A stretch of 64,000 nt of DNA from Siphonodentalium dalli (GCA_032622095.1 CP136061.1:220069148-220133147), one strand, 5' to 3'. Positions 46,029 to 57,604 are shown, numbered from the stretch's first letter. Numbers and translations: made by a program. The notes: generated by a model not told the origin, from the letters alone.

Positions 46029-46829
46029 CTAGAAGGTGACCCGACTTCGTCCGGACTTTGACCTTGAATTGACCATTTTGAAGGTCAAGGTCAGGTGGGG
46101 TCAAACACCAACACCCCAAAAATGGTGGAAATCGGCCCAGCGGATACCGGGAAATCGGCCCAGCGGATACCGAGATACCCTATGCATCAAATTTCGTCCG
46201 TAAAAATCCGCCAGTTTAACCCGATTTGATTTCCACTCAAGTATATAAACGCGCCTCATATACACACGCTCATTAATTATCAAGTTTCAACGTAAAGATA
46301 AATTACCATCGGTTACCGAGATATCGCCAAGACGTCTGAAACAGTCAAATGCATCGGCCGGTTAAGCGTTAACGTGATCTAACGTTATGACCTCTAACGA
46401 CGTCATAGAAGTTACGCATTGTTTTTATCCTGATGGAAGATAGTACCACTTCTTCTTGATAATTGAGGCAGATAACTAAAACGGATACATACGCATTATA
46501 TATCGTTGGAAAGAGGAAACACGAAAGATTCTCACAGTGTCATTATTATGACTGGCATTTTATTATTCGCGCTGTTTCGAATCGATTTGTAAGCACCGAA
46601 CTCAAATGAAAGTCCCGTAACACAGCGTAAAAACAGATTTGACCTCGGCACGTGAAAAGTTGACCTCGGATCTGAAAATTAATATGCCTATGCCACTTCC
46701 CGACCGATAGTTACCTTACATACGAAGTTTCATCGAAATCGGGTCGGCCGTTTTCGAGTTCATCGCGAACACACACACACAGACAGATACACCACACACA
46801 CAGACAGATCTTCCAAAATATATAATAGA
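46029..46829 (-). mobile_element. Helitron-like element H5
   Basis: Minus strand: host A then TCTATTATATATTTTGGAAG at 46829, and GTCCGGACGAAGTCGGGTC...CTTCTAG at 46029. The 3' hairpin and AAGGTCAAGGTCAGG are retained. It abuts the preceding fragment end to end. No coding sequence. Confidence 0.75.
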
Positions 46830-47421
46830 TTGCCGTTCATATTCTGGTACCATACGGATATCTTTGAGAATAATCCTGGAAGATATGCCGTGAAAAGTTG
46901 CCAGTGTATGAACGAACCCTTAACCATGTTGTTGCATGCCGGTATAGAGGGTATGTGAGGTTGTATGAATTACCTAATCACGTATATTGCATGTGTTGAT
47001 GGTAGGATAGGGTAGGATAATTTAATTTACGATACACACATTAGTAATACAATGGAAGTAACATATAACAAGGTAGTAATGCAATATATTGCTTGGGGCA
47101 ACATAGACTATAACCGGCTGTCTTCCTGCTCCTCCAAAACAAATATCACTATATAAAATGATTAATTATATGGCATATACAATTCATGTCCACAAACACG
47201 TACAGACTAATCATGTACACAAACAATCTTGGAACGTCCGACTGTCACGCAGATGGCCCTATCCGTCACGTGGTAACATTCAGGTAGTCCCATTAACTTT
47301 AAGCAATATGGAGGAAGAGGAACATTAAGTTTCATAACTTGTTTTCCAATCCCCTGTTGCCACTTGAACATGTTTGGCACTCTATTGTGTCACACTACAC
47401 ATTTCAATAAATATAACATAA

Positions 47422-47752
47422 CTAGCTGATGTGCCCGACGTGATGTGTCCGGGCTATTTAGGGATTTCTTTGTGATCGCCTACGTCTGTGCAGAAGATAC
47501 AGCGTATGATCGGTACAGAAACATGACTATATGAGCGTATATGACCGAGGTCAAGGTGAAGGTCAATGACACGGTCGCACGTGAAATTGGACCCGCCCAT
47601 ATTGTTCCCGGGATCAAAGCAGGCCCACGTGCCACATTTTAGTCGGATCGGTTGAACATTTTTCTAGTCTATAACATACATACATACATACATACATACA
47701 TACATACATGCATGCATGCATACATACGCACAGACAGAAGTTATAAAACTAG
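47422..47752 (-). mobile_element. Helitron-like element H6 inside repeat Y
   Basis: Minus-strand 3' end ...GGCACATCAGCTAG then host T, with a GCCCGGAC...GTCGGGC hairpin. The 5' end is GTTTTATAACTTCTGTCTG after host A; the usual TC is absent. Comparison with repeat Y copy 1 shows insertion between A and T. Contains an (ACAT)n tract at 47674-47727. Confidence 0.65.
47674..47727. repeat. (ACAT)n microsatellite
   Basis: About 13 tetranucleotide units, ACAT with a few GCAT variants, inside H6. Confidence 0.95.
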
Positions 47753-48218
47753 GTAAAGTTGACTGCGTGATGGTGGTACTTTTTCTTAATATCGCAGATC
47801 TCCCACATGTGCATCATATCTAAATCAGTAGATCACGAACATTGTAATACAAGAAAACCATAGTCAGAAATGGTAACGCCACCAAGATTATGGTATTACA
47901 TATAAATAGAAATTATAAAAAATACATAAAATATTTTGATAACAATTGCGTTTAAACAAGTAATCCTTCAAATTATTACTAACAAAGTAAACGACTGTGG
48001 GGTCACTCAACATATTATAAAGACTTGGACATAGTATACTGTAAATACTAAAATTTAAATGAAATAATTAAAAGATAAAATTTAGCAAGTAGTAAAAGTT
48101 AATTTTCTCATTTTTGTTTTGGTTAAATAAAGCAATAATTTAAATGTAACATTTGGTTTTAAAAAAAATGATTGACCGTGGCTCTTCCAATAATTGCGCG
48201 ACTGACCTGGTCAATTGT

Positions 48219-48440
48219 TCTTAAGAAGTTGTTTTGAGAATTACTATGGAGGGAAATAGTTGTGGCTGTGGCTTCGCAAGTAATTACCTTGGTGACGTGA
48301 TGTTAACAAATCTGAACTCCAGTTAACCAAGGACGCTTCATACCAAATATAAGGTGAATTATTAATTCTTTAGAAGTTGTTTTAAGATTTACTATGGAGG
48401 GAAAGAATTGTGGTGCTGGCTTCGCAACTATTTGACCTCA
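48219..48440 (+). repeat. Two ~152 bp direct repeats
   Basis: TTAGAAGTTGTTTT.AGA.TTACTATGGAGGGAAA and GGCTTCGCAA recur near 48220 and 48372. Confidence 0.75.
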
Positions 48441-48863
48441 TTGTAACAAATATAAATATTAGTCACTCAGGCAATAGATGTATCTATTCTGTATATTAAC
48501 TTATTGGGTCTTACGTGTCTTGAGATGTCTAAATAGTTTTCGATGGACAGATCGCGCAAGGGACCCACGCCAATCTTCTCTGTTGGGATTCCAATTGTTG
48601 GCTCATTAAATAGGCACACATGCTTAAGATACAGTCGCACGCTCCCGTAAGTCGGGGTTTGATTCCAGTTAATGAAAATATTATTGAAATAATCGGTTTC
48701 CCCCAATAAACATCCATATATTGAATATACATGTTTTGGAGCAGAATTAGGCAGTCCATATTGGACGCCATCATGGAATTTATTTTGTTTTGTTTTAATT
48801 TTCACACATAATTATTAGTTATATGGATGGAGTTCTCATTAAACCTCACATCCTTGTATTGGT

Positions 48864-49342
48864 TACAGTAATACCCAAAGTAATTGACCACTTAACCACA
48901 TCAGAATTATTGGTAATTTTTCAGGATTTGAAATCCTGAAAATTTACCAATAATTTTGATGTGGTCAAGTGGTCAATTACTTTAGACATTACTGTATGAG
49001 GATTGAGTTATCATTAAACCTCAAATCCTTATATTGGTTACAGTAATGCCCAAAGTAATTGACCACTTAACCACAGCAGAATTATGTATTTTTTCAGCAT
49101 TTACAATCCTCAAATTACCCATTATTCTGCTGTGGTTAAGAGGTCAATTGCTTTGAACATTACTGTATGATGATTGAGTTATCATTAAACCTCAAATCCT
49201 TATATTGGTTACAGTAATGCCCAAAGTAATTGACCCTTTAACCACAGCATAATTATGGGTAATTTTTCAGGATTTAGAATCATGAAAAAATACACACAAT
49301 TTTGCTGTGGTTAAGTGATGAATTACTTTGGACATTACTGTA
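48864..49342 (+). repeat. Three tandem long hairpins, ~173 bp period
   Basis: Units 48864-48996, 49039-49167 and 49210-49342 each fold on themselves with arms of about 60 nt (TACAGTAAT.CCCAAAGTAATT... against ...AATTACTTT..ACATTACTGTA). Spacer sequence GATTGAGTTATCATTAAACC separates them. Unit 1 has CACATCA/TGATGTG where units 2 and 3 have CACAGCA/TGCTGTG, a paired change. Confidence 0.92.
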
Positions 49343-49594
49343 TGTAGATGGAGTTAAACCTCACATCAGTGTGTTGGGGATTTGGACCTTGACTTGGGAC
49401 CTTTGGTTTTTAACGCAACAAATGCGCGTACACCTTATACACAAATTTTTTTTTATGTAACCAGAGTTTTTCTTGGATAAGATGAGTTTGAAGCCTGCTT
49501 ACATTTCAAAATGTTGTGCATCTATGAATAAGGAGAATAAAATATTCTCAAACAAAATGTTGTCAGTTTTGTATTGTCTGCAGCGGATCTCGAC

Positions 49595-50400
49595 GCGTTG
49601 AAGCAAAAGTTACAAAAGATAAAATGTGTATGTGACGAGACTATAATACAATTGAAAAAAATAAATTGAGGGAGGGGTGGGCGATACAGGGAACTAAGGG
49701 TTGAACCGATATAAATTTGTAGAGCAATAACGACCAATGTTGACATATTATGCATATCAACTCTACTGTTGCAACAAGGCTATAAAATAGGGGGGTGTCA
49801 GAATCTTAGTCATCTCTATATAGTGCCAGAATAGTCATTTATGGAGTTCTATAAGATGTTGGGTTGGTTATATGGACTCGGAGAAAAAAGGGGTTTGTAC
49901 CGATGAAGTTGATGAACTGACATAAATTAGTGGATCGATGTTGCCATATAATGCATCGTGATCGACTGTACTAAAGCAGCAATTATATAAAATTGGGGGG
50001 GGGGGGTCTGCAATTATCTCTATAGTTGGCACCAGGATTATATAGAAAGGAATAGCAATTGATATACATATACGGCATACTATAGTAATACCATAGACAT
50101 ATAAGTACAAGTATCACGAGATAAAATATTATGTAACATGACTATATACCGATGAAAGAAATAAATAAATTGGACCGGGATTAGAGGTTGGGTTGGTTAT
50201 ATGTGGATAATTGGATATGGAATTCATACCGATGAAACGATACAAATTAGTGGAGCGATAAAGACACTTAGTCAGGCTACGCGGGGGAAATAGGGGTTGA
50301 TACGATAGACCAAAATAAATTTGTCGAGTGATAATGACCAATGTTGACGTATAAAGTAACGCGACTGTACTGTCACGCAATTATCAGGTAGAACCGGTCA
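49595..50400 (+). repeat. Degenerate ~250 bp tandem repeat, three units
   Basis: Blocks ACCGATATAAATTTGTAGAGC, AACGACCAATGTTGACATAT and CTGTACT recur near 49710, 49900 and 50310. A G-run (49988-50006 region) sits in the middle unit. Confidence 0.65.
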
Positions 50401-50909
50401 AATATGACAGGGTACAGCACGTAAGTATTTCCTAGATCGAAGAAATGATTTTTTTTTTTCGATGATAAAATTTAACATCGGATTTGCCATTAAAATCGAT
50501 TTATGTCTATAAAACTGTCATTTTTCAAAATTTTGAGCTGAAACTTGGTGTGTATGTGTATAATACTACTATATTCTTAAAATGACAGAGTTAAGCGCGT
50601 AATTATGTTTTAGATGGAAGAAATTGAATTTGTTTTCGATAAAAAATTTACAGCGTGTACGGCCTACGGGTCATTGAGTATGCTCAATTTTTGTAAACAA
50701 ACTTTTGTCAATAGCCGTTTTGGTCAAACTAAACCTTCTTCGACCGGGACAGCAGATCCGAATAGTAGCTAAGATGTATTTAGATAGAATTATCAAAAGA
50801 ATATGACCGATCAGGGTACATTTTAACAGAATAGAGTGGAGAAATCTTGGTGATAATTCCAGAAAATAAAGATGTAGGAGAATCACAATTAAACTTCCCA
50901 CAATGCACT

Positions 50910-51360
50910 TCACTAAACCAGGGGTTCGCAATGGGTTACACATTATTTTCAGTCTATCAGATTATTTATATTTTCAACAACAAGTGACTTTAAGTTTACA
51001 ATTTCAGCCTGTCCTGACTCTATCGATACGATTTAACACATTTTCAAAAACGTATTATACACCGGTGGCGTTAACTTTACAATTTAAGCATCTACGTGAT
51101 TATATCGGTACGATTGAGTAAGGTACAAACAAGAATACATCAGGGGCTCCCAATGGGTTATATATTATTTTCAGTCTATCAAATTATTTATATTTTCAAC
51201 AACATATTATTACACCGGTGACTTTAAGTTTACAATTTCAGCCTGTATCGATACGATTTATCATATTTTCATAAATATATTATACACCGGTGGCGTTAAC
51301 GTTACAATTTCGGCATCTACGTGATTCTATCGGTACGATTGAGTAAGGTACACAAAATCT
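50910..51360 (+). repeat. Two ~221 bp tandem repeats
   Basis: AATGGGTTA...ATTATTTTCAGTCTATC begins at about 50930 and 51152. Each unit has internal half-repeats around ACACCGGTGGCGTTAAC and TATCGGTACGATTGAGTAAGG. Confidence 0.85.
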
Positions 51361-51589
51361 CCAAGAATACATTCGCCCTGTACACCACACAATATCAAAC
51401 TCACAGAAGCTAGAAACACCACAGGTGGCGTAATAACCAAATCACAACTTATGAGGGTGTGTGCATTTTTAAGGTATGCGGGTGGTAGGAATTACCTAAG
51501 CGTGCAGTGTGTTTATATGGTTTAACTCTATTATTTTGAGAAAACATTACTCACAGACGAGATTGTTTGCAGAAATGCTCGCTTTTATA

Positions 51590-52260
51590 TAATTTTATAG
51601 CAATTTATACGTTTATTCAATGTTGGGTCAGACCATTTGCCATGGCAGAATTCTCCGCGTGACAACTCATACAATATGAGTGATCATCCGTAGTCTAGAA
51701 ATTTTCTTGAAATTTTGGGTAGATACCACCAAATTGCGACCGGTTACCAAAGCAACATATTGTCGGAACTGTATGCGTTTGGGGCTGTAATTTCGCTATA
51801 TGACGATACCTTTGCGACATTTTGAATCAAATATAAATTATTTCCAAAGTTAAATGATCCAGGAATATTTTGCCAACATTTGGAACTAGCCTTGCTCAAA
51901 AATCACCCATCACCGACAGAGGGCGCCATTCAAAATGGCCGCCAAACCGCCGTTTTCTAACGTTAAAATGCTTACTTTCATATCATTTTATAGCACTGTA
52001 TGCGTTAATTTAATGCTGGGTCAGACCATTTGCCATGACAGAATTCTCCACGTGACAGCTGATAATATATGGGTGATCATCCGTGATCTACAAATCTTCC
52101 AAAAATTTTGTTTGGGTAGATACCACCAAATTGCGACTGGTTGACATGGCAACCGATTTTCGGAAAATTATGCGTTTGGGGGCTGTACGAGATACCTTGC
52201 GACATTTTTAATCAAATGTAATTAATTTCCAAAAAACTGGATCCAGGAATATACTTAAAT
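51590..52260 (+). repeat. Two ~280 bp direct repeats, ~385 bp apart
   Basis: GGGTCAGACCATTTGCCATG, CAGAATTCTCC.CGTGACA, TAGATACCACCAAATTGCGAC and CAGGAATAT recur in the same order near 51625-51870 and 52015-52255. Between them lies GAGGGCGCCATTCAAAATGG. Confidence 0.85.
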
Positions 52261-52548
52261 TGCTCTCGCTTCTTGTTCCTTCTGCTGAAGGGGTCAAGAT
52301 TCACCTGCCATGGTGATTAACAACCGAAAAAAATGTCTACGCGTCTACGGCTTAGGCTACTGGGCGCCGCCATTTTGGAACAATGACGTCACGAATCACG
52401 TCACGCGACCCCCACGTGACGCCAAAAATAGGTTACATCAGCTTCATGGACCCCTCACTGAGTGATCGGCCTATATTTAATACATGATACTATGCGCAAA
52501 ACCATTTAATTATAAAAGATTCATTCGCTGATAACAAGTGCATGAAGT

Positions 52549-52632
52549 GGGAAACGGATATATCCGTTCCCGTCCTGTAGGTAATGTTTTGGGAAACGGA
52601 TATATCCGTTTCCTATATCCGTTTCCCGTCCT
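52549..52632. repeat. AAACGGATATATCCGTTT palindromes
   Basis: Two full palindromes of the form GGGAAACGGATATATCCGTT (52549, 52591) and one half (52614) each precede CCCGTCCT or similar. Confidence 0.85.
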
Positions 52633-52649
52633 AAACGAGTTAACTCTTT

Positions 52650-53240
52650 GCACGGTATCGTGATGAGTCAGGAGAGAGAAGGACCACAGCTGCTATAGTT
52701 CATACCACGATGGGCAAGAACGGACGGAAACATTCGTGGCATGGCCTAATCGGTGACTGACAAAACAAAGATAAACTCGAAACCAAACCATCACTTTAAT
52801 ATAAATCCCTTTAACCTCTATATAACCTATAATGATACAGACAATCACGGCATATATATATATATAGCTCATTGGACCCGGACATAGTGATGCGTTTTGA
52901 TGTTTATATAGGTCAATAGGTCTTAAATTGAAGTGTCCCTCTGTCACACACATGACTCTATCTGTCAAGTAATAAAATGGTCCTATTAACTTTAGACAAG
53001 ATATAGTTATGTGAAGAGCGAGTACTTGGGTACCATAAATATTACAAATGAGATACCATATGCAAAAACACATCATAAACCTGGCAATAAATCACCCACA
53101 ACAGATGGATTGAGGTCAGTCTGTTCATTTCAAGAGCCACAATGCAACATCTTTTACTGTTACTAGCGGTGTGATTAAGCGCACGTTTATATACAGTGGG
53201 TGGAAACGAGTTCACAAATTTCATCCGGTACAAACATATT
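52650..53240 (+). repeat. Dispersed repeat Y, copy 3
   Basis: Matches copy 1 over GGAGAGAGAA, GATAAACTCGAAACCAAACCAT, TTTAACCTCTATATAACCTATAATG and ACAGACAATCACGGCATATA, then diverges after about 53000. Confidence 0.7.
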
Positions 53241-53315
53241 AAAGATCAACGGTACAATCAGTAAGTGTTCTATAGCAGAACATAATTAGATCGCGCCAAA
53301 GAGCATAATAATAGG

Positions 53316-53700
53316 ACTGAATTGGTCACTCTCGTCTGTTTTCTGTGATAAAGTTACCCAGGTTCCTGAAATTGTGATAAAGCTACCCAGGTTGGAAATA
53401 TTTGTGATAAAGTTACCCAGGTTAAAATAAAATTCATGCTTAGCAACAACACATCGTCTTTTGCGATCAAAATGACCACCTCAAGTACTAATATTTGTTA
53501 ATTTATGCTTCATGAGGGATATTACTTACCAAAACTGAAGAGTATTTCCCTCAGTGACTATTATAATCTCGTTCTTATTGTGATATTTGCTTAACCTGGG
53601 TAACTATCACAATTTTCTCCAACCTGGGTAACATTATCACAATTTTGGGAACCTGGGTAACCTTTTCACATAAAAAACCAGTGAGAGTGACCAATTCAGC
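53316..53700. mobile_element. 385 bp MITE with 9 bp target duplication
   Basis: Flanks AATAATAGG (53307-53315) and AATAATAAG (53701-53709) differ at one base. The terminal inverted repeat begins CTGAATTGGTCACTCTC and continues imperfectly for ~110 bp, carrying three copies per arm of GTGATAAAGTTACCCAGGTT. A 9 bp duplication fits Mutator-like or related transposases; no coding sequence. Confidence 0.85.
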
Positions 53701-53755
53701 AATAATAAGAGGCCATGCTGGTCAAATGTCGACTTCGAAATGGAACGTTCTTATA

Positions 53756-54270
53756 CTTTGAATTTTTGTCAGGCTTGCAAAAAACTCCAATGATGTCTCT
53801 GGTAAAGAGATACCTGTCTCTCGAGTCTGAGTTTAGTGTGTCTGTCTTTTGTAGAATGAGGTCCCCAGTGGGTGGATTTAGTGACGCTATCACGCATGCA
53901 CCCTCTGAGGACCTCATTCTGCTTAGATCTCATCTTCTCTGGAAAGTTTCTTCATTATCAAATTTCTATAGAACTTCTTGACATAGATTCTATTTCATTT
54001 TTAGTTTAGATTCTCTATATTTTCAAATTGGCAGACGACACATCGCATAATCGAGGTTCCCAATGGGTGTACATCACAGTATTCACCAGTTGGGAACTTC
54101 AATCTGAGTATCTATGTCCCCGATAGCAGATGAGACCATGCAGAATGAGGTCCCCAGAGGGCGAATTTGGTGATTCTAGCCCGCTATCCAGAATAGCTTC
54201 AGTAAATTCACACTCGGTTGACCTCATTCCGCAAATGACAGGCACACTAAACTCAGGCTTGCTAATTAGA
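53756..54270. repeat. Composite foldback, family P copies 2 and 3
   Basis: Hairpins around 53852-53932 and 54140-54236 each carry GAATGAGGTCCCCAG and GACCTCATTC. The outer arms GTCTGAGTTTAGTGTG and CACACTAAACTCAGG are inverted, so the two hairpins form a larger inverted repeat. Its left flank TTTGAATTTTTGTCAGGC recurs at 62082. Confidence 0.75.
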
Positions 54271-54440
54271 TAATAAAAAAGCGTTCTCTTTACATTATTT
54301 GTATAATTGTTAAAGAACGTAAGTGAAAAATATAAAATATTATGAAAATTGTAAGAAAAATTAATAAAAAATGCATTCTCTTATATTTGCGAGTTGACCT
54401 ATGGTCGAATCGCATATATAAGAGAATGCATTGGCACAGG
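54271..54440. mobile_element. piggyBac-like MITE remnant (one hairpin)
   Basis: AATGCATTCTCTTATATTTG...CATATATAAGAGAATGCATTGGCACAGG (hairpin 54370-54432) with an AT-rich linker before it corresponds to the right half of copies A and B. No TTAA or CCCTTT end is attached. Confidence 0.7.
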
Positions 54441-54719
54441 AATAAAACTCACATATGCTTTTGTGGCTTTTCGCGGTGCATATATGGCATACAAATGATA
54501 GATTGCATGATAAGCTGAACACTCACTATCTTGGGACTTGGGAACGTTTGACTTTTTTTGTGTCAAATCGGATCAGGGATCTTTAAAGACGGTGCATGTT
54601 GAAAACGAGATAACAATATATCCACGAATATCCGAAATACAAGTATACGGGATCGACTATTTGGGGTAACAGTAACGGAACGAGTAACAGGAACAACTTC
54701 CCGGTAAAAGAATGACCAT
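54441..54719. other. No recognised gene
   Basis: Short stretch leading into the ~200 bp satellite; GAGTAACAGGAAC words near 54680 already belong to that satellite. Confidence 0.4.
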
Positions 54720-55229
54720 TTTGAGTAACATGAATAAGGAACAGACATATAAGCTCAATGTTCTCATGTTATACATCATTCGAAAGCATAGCCTATCCCC
54801 TTCATGAATATTGTAACATTTAAACACTACTTATGAGAATTAAGCGTATAATTGTCAAGGAACGTCGAGCGGCGAATCGGAAATTAGCAACATGTTAATT
54901 TTTCCGAGTAACAGGCACGAGGAACAGATATATAAGCTCAATTTTCTCGCGTTTTACGCAATCAAACACATATTACACATCATTTGAAAGCATACCTTCT
55001 CCCCTCCTTCATGAATATTGCAACGTTTAAATACTACTTTTGAGAACTAAGCTTTAATTGGCAAGGTACGTCGAGCGGTGAATAAGAAATTAGCAACACG
55101 TAAACAGGAATGAGGAACAGTATTATAAGCTCAATTTTCTCGCGTTTACGCAATTAAACAATACATATTATGCATCAATTGAAAGCATACCCTCTCCCCT
55201 TCATGAATGTTGCAATATTTAAACACTAT
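54720..55229 (+). repeat. ~200 bp satellite D, left part
   Basis: Units anchored by CTTCATGAATATTG near 54800, 55007 and 55200 share GGAACGTCGAGCGG, AATTAGCAACA, GAGGAACAG and AAGCTCAATTTTCTCGCGTTT. The array is broken by element E2 and resumes at 57605. Confidence 0.85.
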
Positions 55230-57604
55230 GGCCGAATTCGTCATCTCCGGTTTAAACCTCCGAGTTTAAACCTGGTTTAAACCTACATTGGCGGTCCAGC
55301 CAAACCTGGTCTAAGGGGGCGTTTTGTCGCTCAGTTGCCAGCTAATTGACAACTCGATTCGGTGGTATGAGCATGCAGTCAAACTACCCTCTTATCAATG
55401 GGACCAAAAGATAGGCCGATATAATGGTTATTGACAAGTCATAAATTATCGCGAACGCGTGCACGCTCTATGGATTTATTCATTGAGAAACAAGTATCGC
55501 TCATTGACTATTAATCCGATCTCATTCTGTGTTTAAATAAGGATTAACTGTCATGTGGACTGTTTTTATGGAGATGTAACCGTGAGGTAAGTGGACATAA
55601 CTTGTGTAAAAACCCGAATACAAGTTATGACCACTTACCTCACGGTTACATCTCCATAAAAATAGTCCACATGACAGTTAATCCTTATATCTATATACAT
55701 TTAGCGAAAAAGCCACTTTTGTAAATGTATTTAAATCGAAAAGTGTATCGTGACAAAAACAGCCCAAAATACCCAATAGCACCCTTGGCAAAAGTTAATA
55801 GGAACAATTTCTCTTCATATTGAAACCCGATGATGTATTAAGTCAATCCTGCGCGAGTCCAAATGCGCCCAAAACATTACGCGTTCGTCTTTCCAAACCC
55901 AATGACGTATCGATGGTGTTATGAGCTTGGTGTTATGAGCCGTTGCGCATTCACCGAGAAATAACTGCAACTAGCCACGTGGGCGCCGACCAATCAGAAT
56001 GCTGGATTTAGTGATGACAACACTTAGTATGTAAGTATATTAATTTAACAAACGGCTTGTCTCTCAACACGAGTTTCACGCTCTGTTCATCACTTTGTTT
56101 GTGATAGATTTCTGCAAGATGCTTCACCCGCAAAGAAAAAAATTGGTGTATTTACATGTATATCTGTATATATTCAAGTGTATAGGAGCTGTCTATCTGT
56201 ATGTCAGTTTGTCTGTTCGCAACTATTCTCCAATACCCCTGGACCGATTTCAATTAAATTAGGTGTGGTGATTCGTGTGAGTATAACGGCGTTAGGTTTT
56301 AAAAATTTGGATTTAAAAATAAGTAAAATATAATTTAAAAAAAAGGAAAAAAATTGTGTTAAATTGAGTAAGGAGTTAAATCTAAAAAGTAAAAAAAAAT
56401 TAAATTTAAATTAACATTTGTTTGTTTTAAATTTAATTATATTTGTTTTTAAATTAAAATGTTCAAATGATCAAAATGTGCGCAACGCCCCTCTGGCGCT
56501 GAATAAAGTCTCCATAATCGAGTCAATCCTGGACCAAGAGGCCAGTCAAGTAAGGGCAATTTGCTTATGAGTGCACACCATACGCGGCATCTGAACTGTT
56601 GGAGGTGGGCAACCATGCAGAGGGACAGCTTTTAATAAAGAAATATATTACATGTGTTGTTTTTTTTTCAATGTCATAAATTTCCCGTCATGCAGAAAAT
56701 CAAAAAGGTTCCCAGGTTTTGAACTGGTAGAATATTATGGGAATTTATGGGCGTAGCCAGAGTAGAGCTTTGTGGCATTATCTACATCAAAATAAGTTAT
56801 CAAATTTGACTCATATAGCAATATAAGTTTAGGATCGCAAACTATGTGTATAGCATATCTGGTCATGCAGTAGCATCGTTTTGGTGTCAAAATTAAAACG
56901 TTGAACCCTTCAAATGAATTCGTAGAAAACACCAGTATTTGTGATTGCCACAAGCCAAACAAAAAAACCACAAGATAGTTGTAAAAATCATATATTTAGG
57001 AGCATGTCCATATCTGAGCAAAGCTCGCGTGCGAATGAATCAACTGTGACACGATAACACCAGTCGGCAGTCGCCACTTAGACACGCCCTCACTCGAGAT
57101 TATTTACAGCTCCACCCTTTGACTGATTGTTTGACAATTCTAAACCGCGATGAAGAAAAGACGGATTCGTCATCTCAAGTTTAGCCTCGATAAAGCTGGT
57201 TTAGCTGGACCGCCGAATTAGATGGTTTAGTTGCCGGTTTAAGCTTATAAAACGCAAAAACAATATTGAAATTGACAAAAACTTATCCCCATACGCTTTA
57301 TATGTGTGACTGCTTCTCGCATATAAATTTCCAATCAAATTATGACCGCTGTCGTAATTATTGATCTTCGCAATCAATAAAACGAGGCGGTCCGCATTAG
57401 GAAAGTACGTTTAATTATCTCGACGATACAGAGACACTACTGCTAAACAACTGGTCTGGCTGGACCAGGTTTAAAACAGAGATGACGAATGCGTCACTTA
57501 GACATGCGGTCTCGGGTTTAAATCACGGATTTTGCTGACTCACGGCGGTTTAAACCTAGAGGTTTAGGTAGACCAGGTTTAAACCTGAGATGACGAATCC
57601 GGCC
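55230..57604. mobile_element. 2.4 kb GGCCG-ended element E2 inside satellite D
   Basis: Ends GGCCGAATTCGTCATCTC (55230-55247) and GAGATGACGAATCCGGCC (57587-57604) are inverted, 17 of 18. Subterminal palindromes GGTTTAAACC recur at both ends, and GACGAATGCGTC-type repeats of the end sequence occur near 57170 and 57485. The interior has a 67 bp-arm hairpin (55539-55686), an AT-rich core (56280-56470) and no transposase frame. Related in design to E1 (20782-22969). Confidence 0.78.
55539..55686. repeat. Long hairpin, 67 bp arms
   Basis: Arms 55539-55605 and 55620-55686 agree at 65 of 67 positions, with a 14 nt loop. Arm core GGAGATGTAACCGTGAGG. Confidence 0.95.

Larger units (their letters stand above)
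47210..47850 (+). repeat. Dispersed repeat Y, copy 2, interrupted by H6
   Basis: Aligns with 43500-43830 of copy 1 (ATCCGTCACGTGGTAACATT, TTTCAATAAAT, TTGACTGCGTGATGGTGGTAC, CTCCCACATGTGCATCAT), with a 331 bp extra block at 47422-47752. Confidence 0.65.
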
